Source of the DNA: Nitrospira sp.
GTDB lineage: Bacteria > Nitrospirota > Nitrospiria > Nitrospirales > Nitrospiraceae
Direction: 5' to 3'
NCBI GenBank assembly: GCA_022226955.1
Contig: CP092079.1
Coordinates: 337,666-401,665 of the forward strand
DNA length: 64,000 bases
Shown: in pieces, positions 63,473-64,000 of the stretch
Layout: each line of letters opens with the position of its first letter
How positions within the stretch are numbered: position 1 is the first letter of the stretch
Made by a program: the position numbers and the translations under genes
Notes under the pieces: model-generated
Seen by the model: the letters and a program-made list of their open reading frames with translations, nothing else
Told to the model about the DNA's origin: nothing
Databases searched by the model: none

Positions 63473-64000
63473 GTGACGCGAAGCTACCAGGTTATTTTTT
63501 TCGACGCTGCCCAGACATTGTTTTATATCAATGGATCGGTCGCGGAAATCTATTTGCACTACGCCGTGCGCCACGGATTTCGGCAGACTCCGGCGTCGCT
63601 TGAATCTATCAAGCAAGCCTTCAGCCGGGCCTTTAAGGATGCCTCACCACCGGTGTTTGCGCCGACGGAACCTGCGGCGCTTAAGCAAAGCGAGCGGTTG
63701 TGGTGGTTCGATATTGTCCACAACGTGTTTTATCGCGTGGGAATGTTTGAAGGGTTCGACGAATTCTTCGAGGAAGTGTTTCAGGTTTTCGCGGATCCTG
63801 GCACCTGGAAATTGTACCCGGAGACCGAGGCAGTGCTGCGCCAGCTTAAGGCGCAGGGGCTGGAGTTGGGCATTATCTCAAACTTCGACTCGCGGTTATT
63901 TCCTCTGTTGCGGGGACTGGGGATCGAACAGTTGTTCGATACCATTACGATTTCCAGTTTGTCCCAGGCGGCCAAGCCTGCTCCGAAAATCTTCCACCTT
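63473..64000 (+). CDS. HAD-superfamily hydrolase, partial (3' end beyond window)
   Basis: Starts at a GTG with GAGGAG about nine bases upstream and is open for 176 codons to the window edge. VIFFDAAQTLFYI is motif I, with the nucleophile Asp but Ala at the usual second Asp; then a helical cap (about 20-105) and IISNFDSRL (motif II). The later lysine motif is seen as QAAKPAPKIF. HDHD3-like in layout. Substrate unknown; the changed motif I makes a typical phosphatase mechanism less certain. Confidence 0.8.
   Translation, partial: MTRSYQVIFFDAAQTLFYINGSVAEIYLHYAVRHGFRQTPASLESIKQAFSRAFKDASPPVFAPTEPAALKQSERLWWFDIVHNVFYRVGMFEGFDEFFEEVFQVFADPGTWKLYPETEAVLRQLKAQGLELGIISNFDSRLFPLLRGLGIEQLFDTITISSLSQAAKPAPKIFHL

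Noticed and set aside
1..64000. CRISPR arrays, rRNA and tRNA genes
   Set aside because: No regularly spaced repeats of 25-40 bases, no rRNA-like sequence and no cloverleaf with a T-arm consensus were seen.

Overview
The window looks like a chromosomal segment of a Nitrospira-type bacterium (phylum Nitrospirota). This is an inference from a chlorite-dismutase-family haem protein, GC-rich housekeeping genes (about 60% in the lines I counted), the recA-recX-alaS-ruvX-mltG gene order and a short Lys/Ala-rich protein. No rRNA or tRNA gene is present to fix the taxonomy.

Layout. 1-3000 is an AT-richer accessory patch: an IS3-type transposase tail and three minus-strand secreted-protein genes, two apparently paralogous and one frameshifted. 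3246-9150 holds an SDF-family transporter, a phosphatidylserine synthase, a nucleotidyltransferase overlapping a small partner, a YncE-like beta-propeller and small Nitrospira-like ORFs, one broken by two in-frame TAG codons. 9150-10760 is gene-poor, with two related palindromes, a candidate small RNA and a Lys-rich protein. 10760-19050 carries an SDR, an outer-membrane-like protein with an internal duplication, a lipoprotein/OB-fold/unknown cluster, the Cld-family protein, cinA and thpR. 19095-20872 is a toxin-antitoxin patch with short repeats. 21123-29661 is a housekeeping run on the plus strand: recA, recX, alaS, ruvX, mltG, deoC, a PilZ protein, a deoB-like gene with altered catalytic residues and a Rid protein.

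29690-51900 is the main accessory region. It has a YceK-like lipoprotein flanked by imperfect direct repeats, another lipoprotein, then a strong promoter driving an IPT/TIG-repeat secreted protein and a Ycf48-like propeller. These are followed by two giant genes: a 2544-residue TcB-TcC (SpvB/RHS) fusion and a 3260-residue TcA-like protein. Together they encode a complete Tc (ABC) toxin-like injection device. Both the C-terminal cargo of the BC protein and the putative receptor-binding part of TcA are clearly AT-richer than their surroundings, as expected for exchangeable modules.

51975-64000 returns to housekeeping: grpE-dnaK-dnaJ-rsmE, then coaX, birA, nadC and valS on the minus strand, a 39-residue basic protein, a receiver-domain protein with a long helical tail, and the start of a HAD hydrolase that runs off the window.
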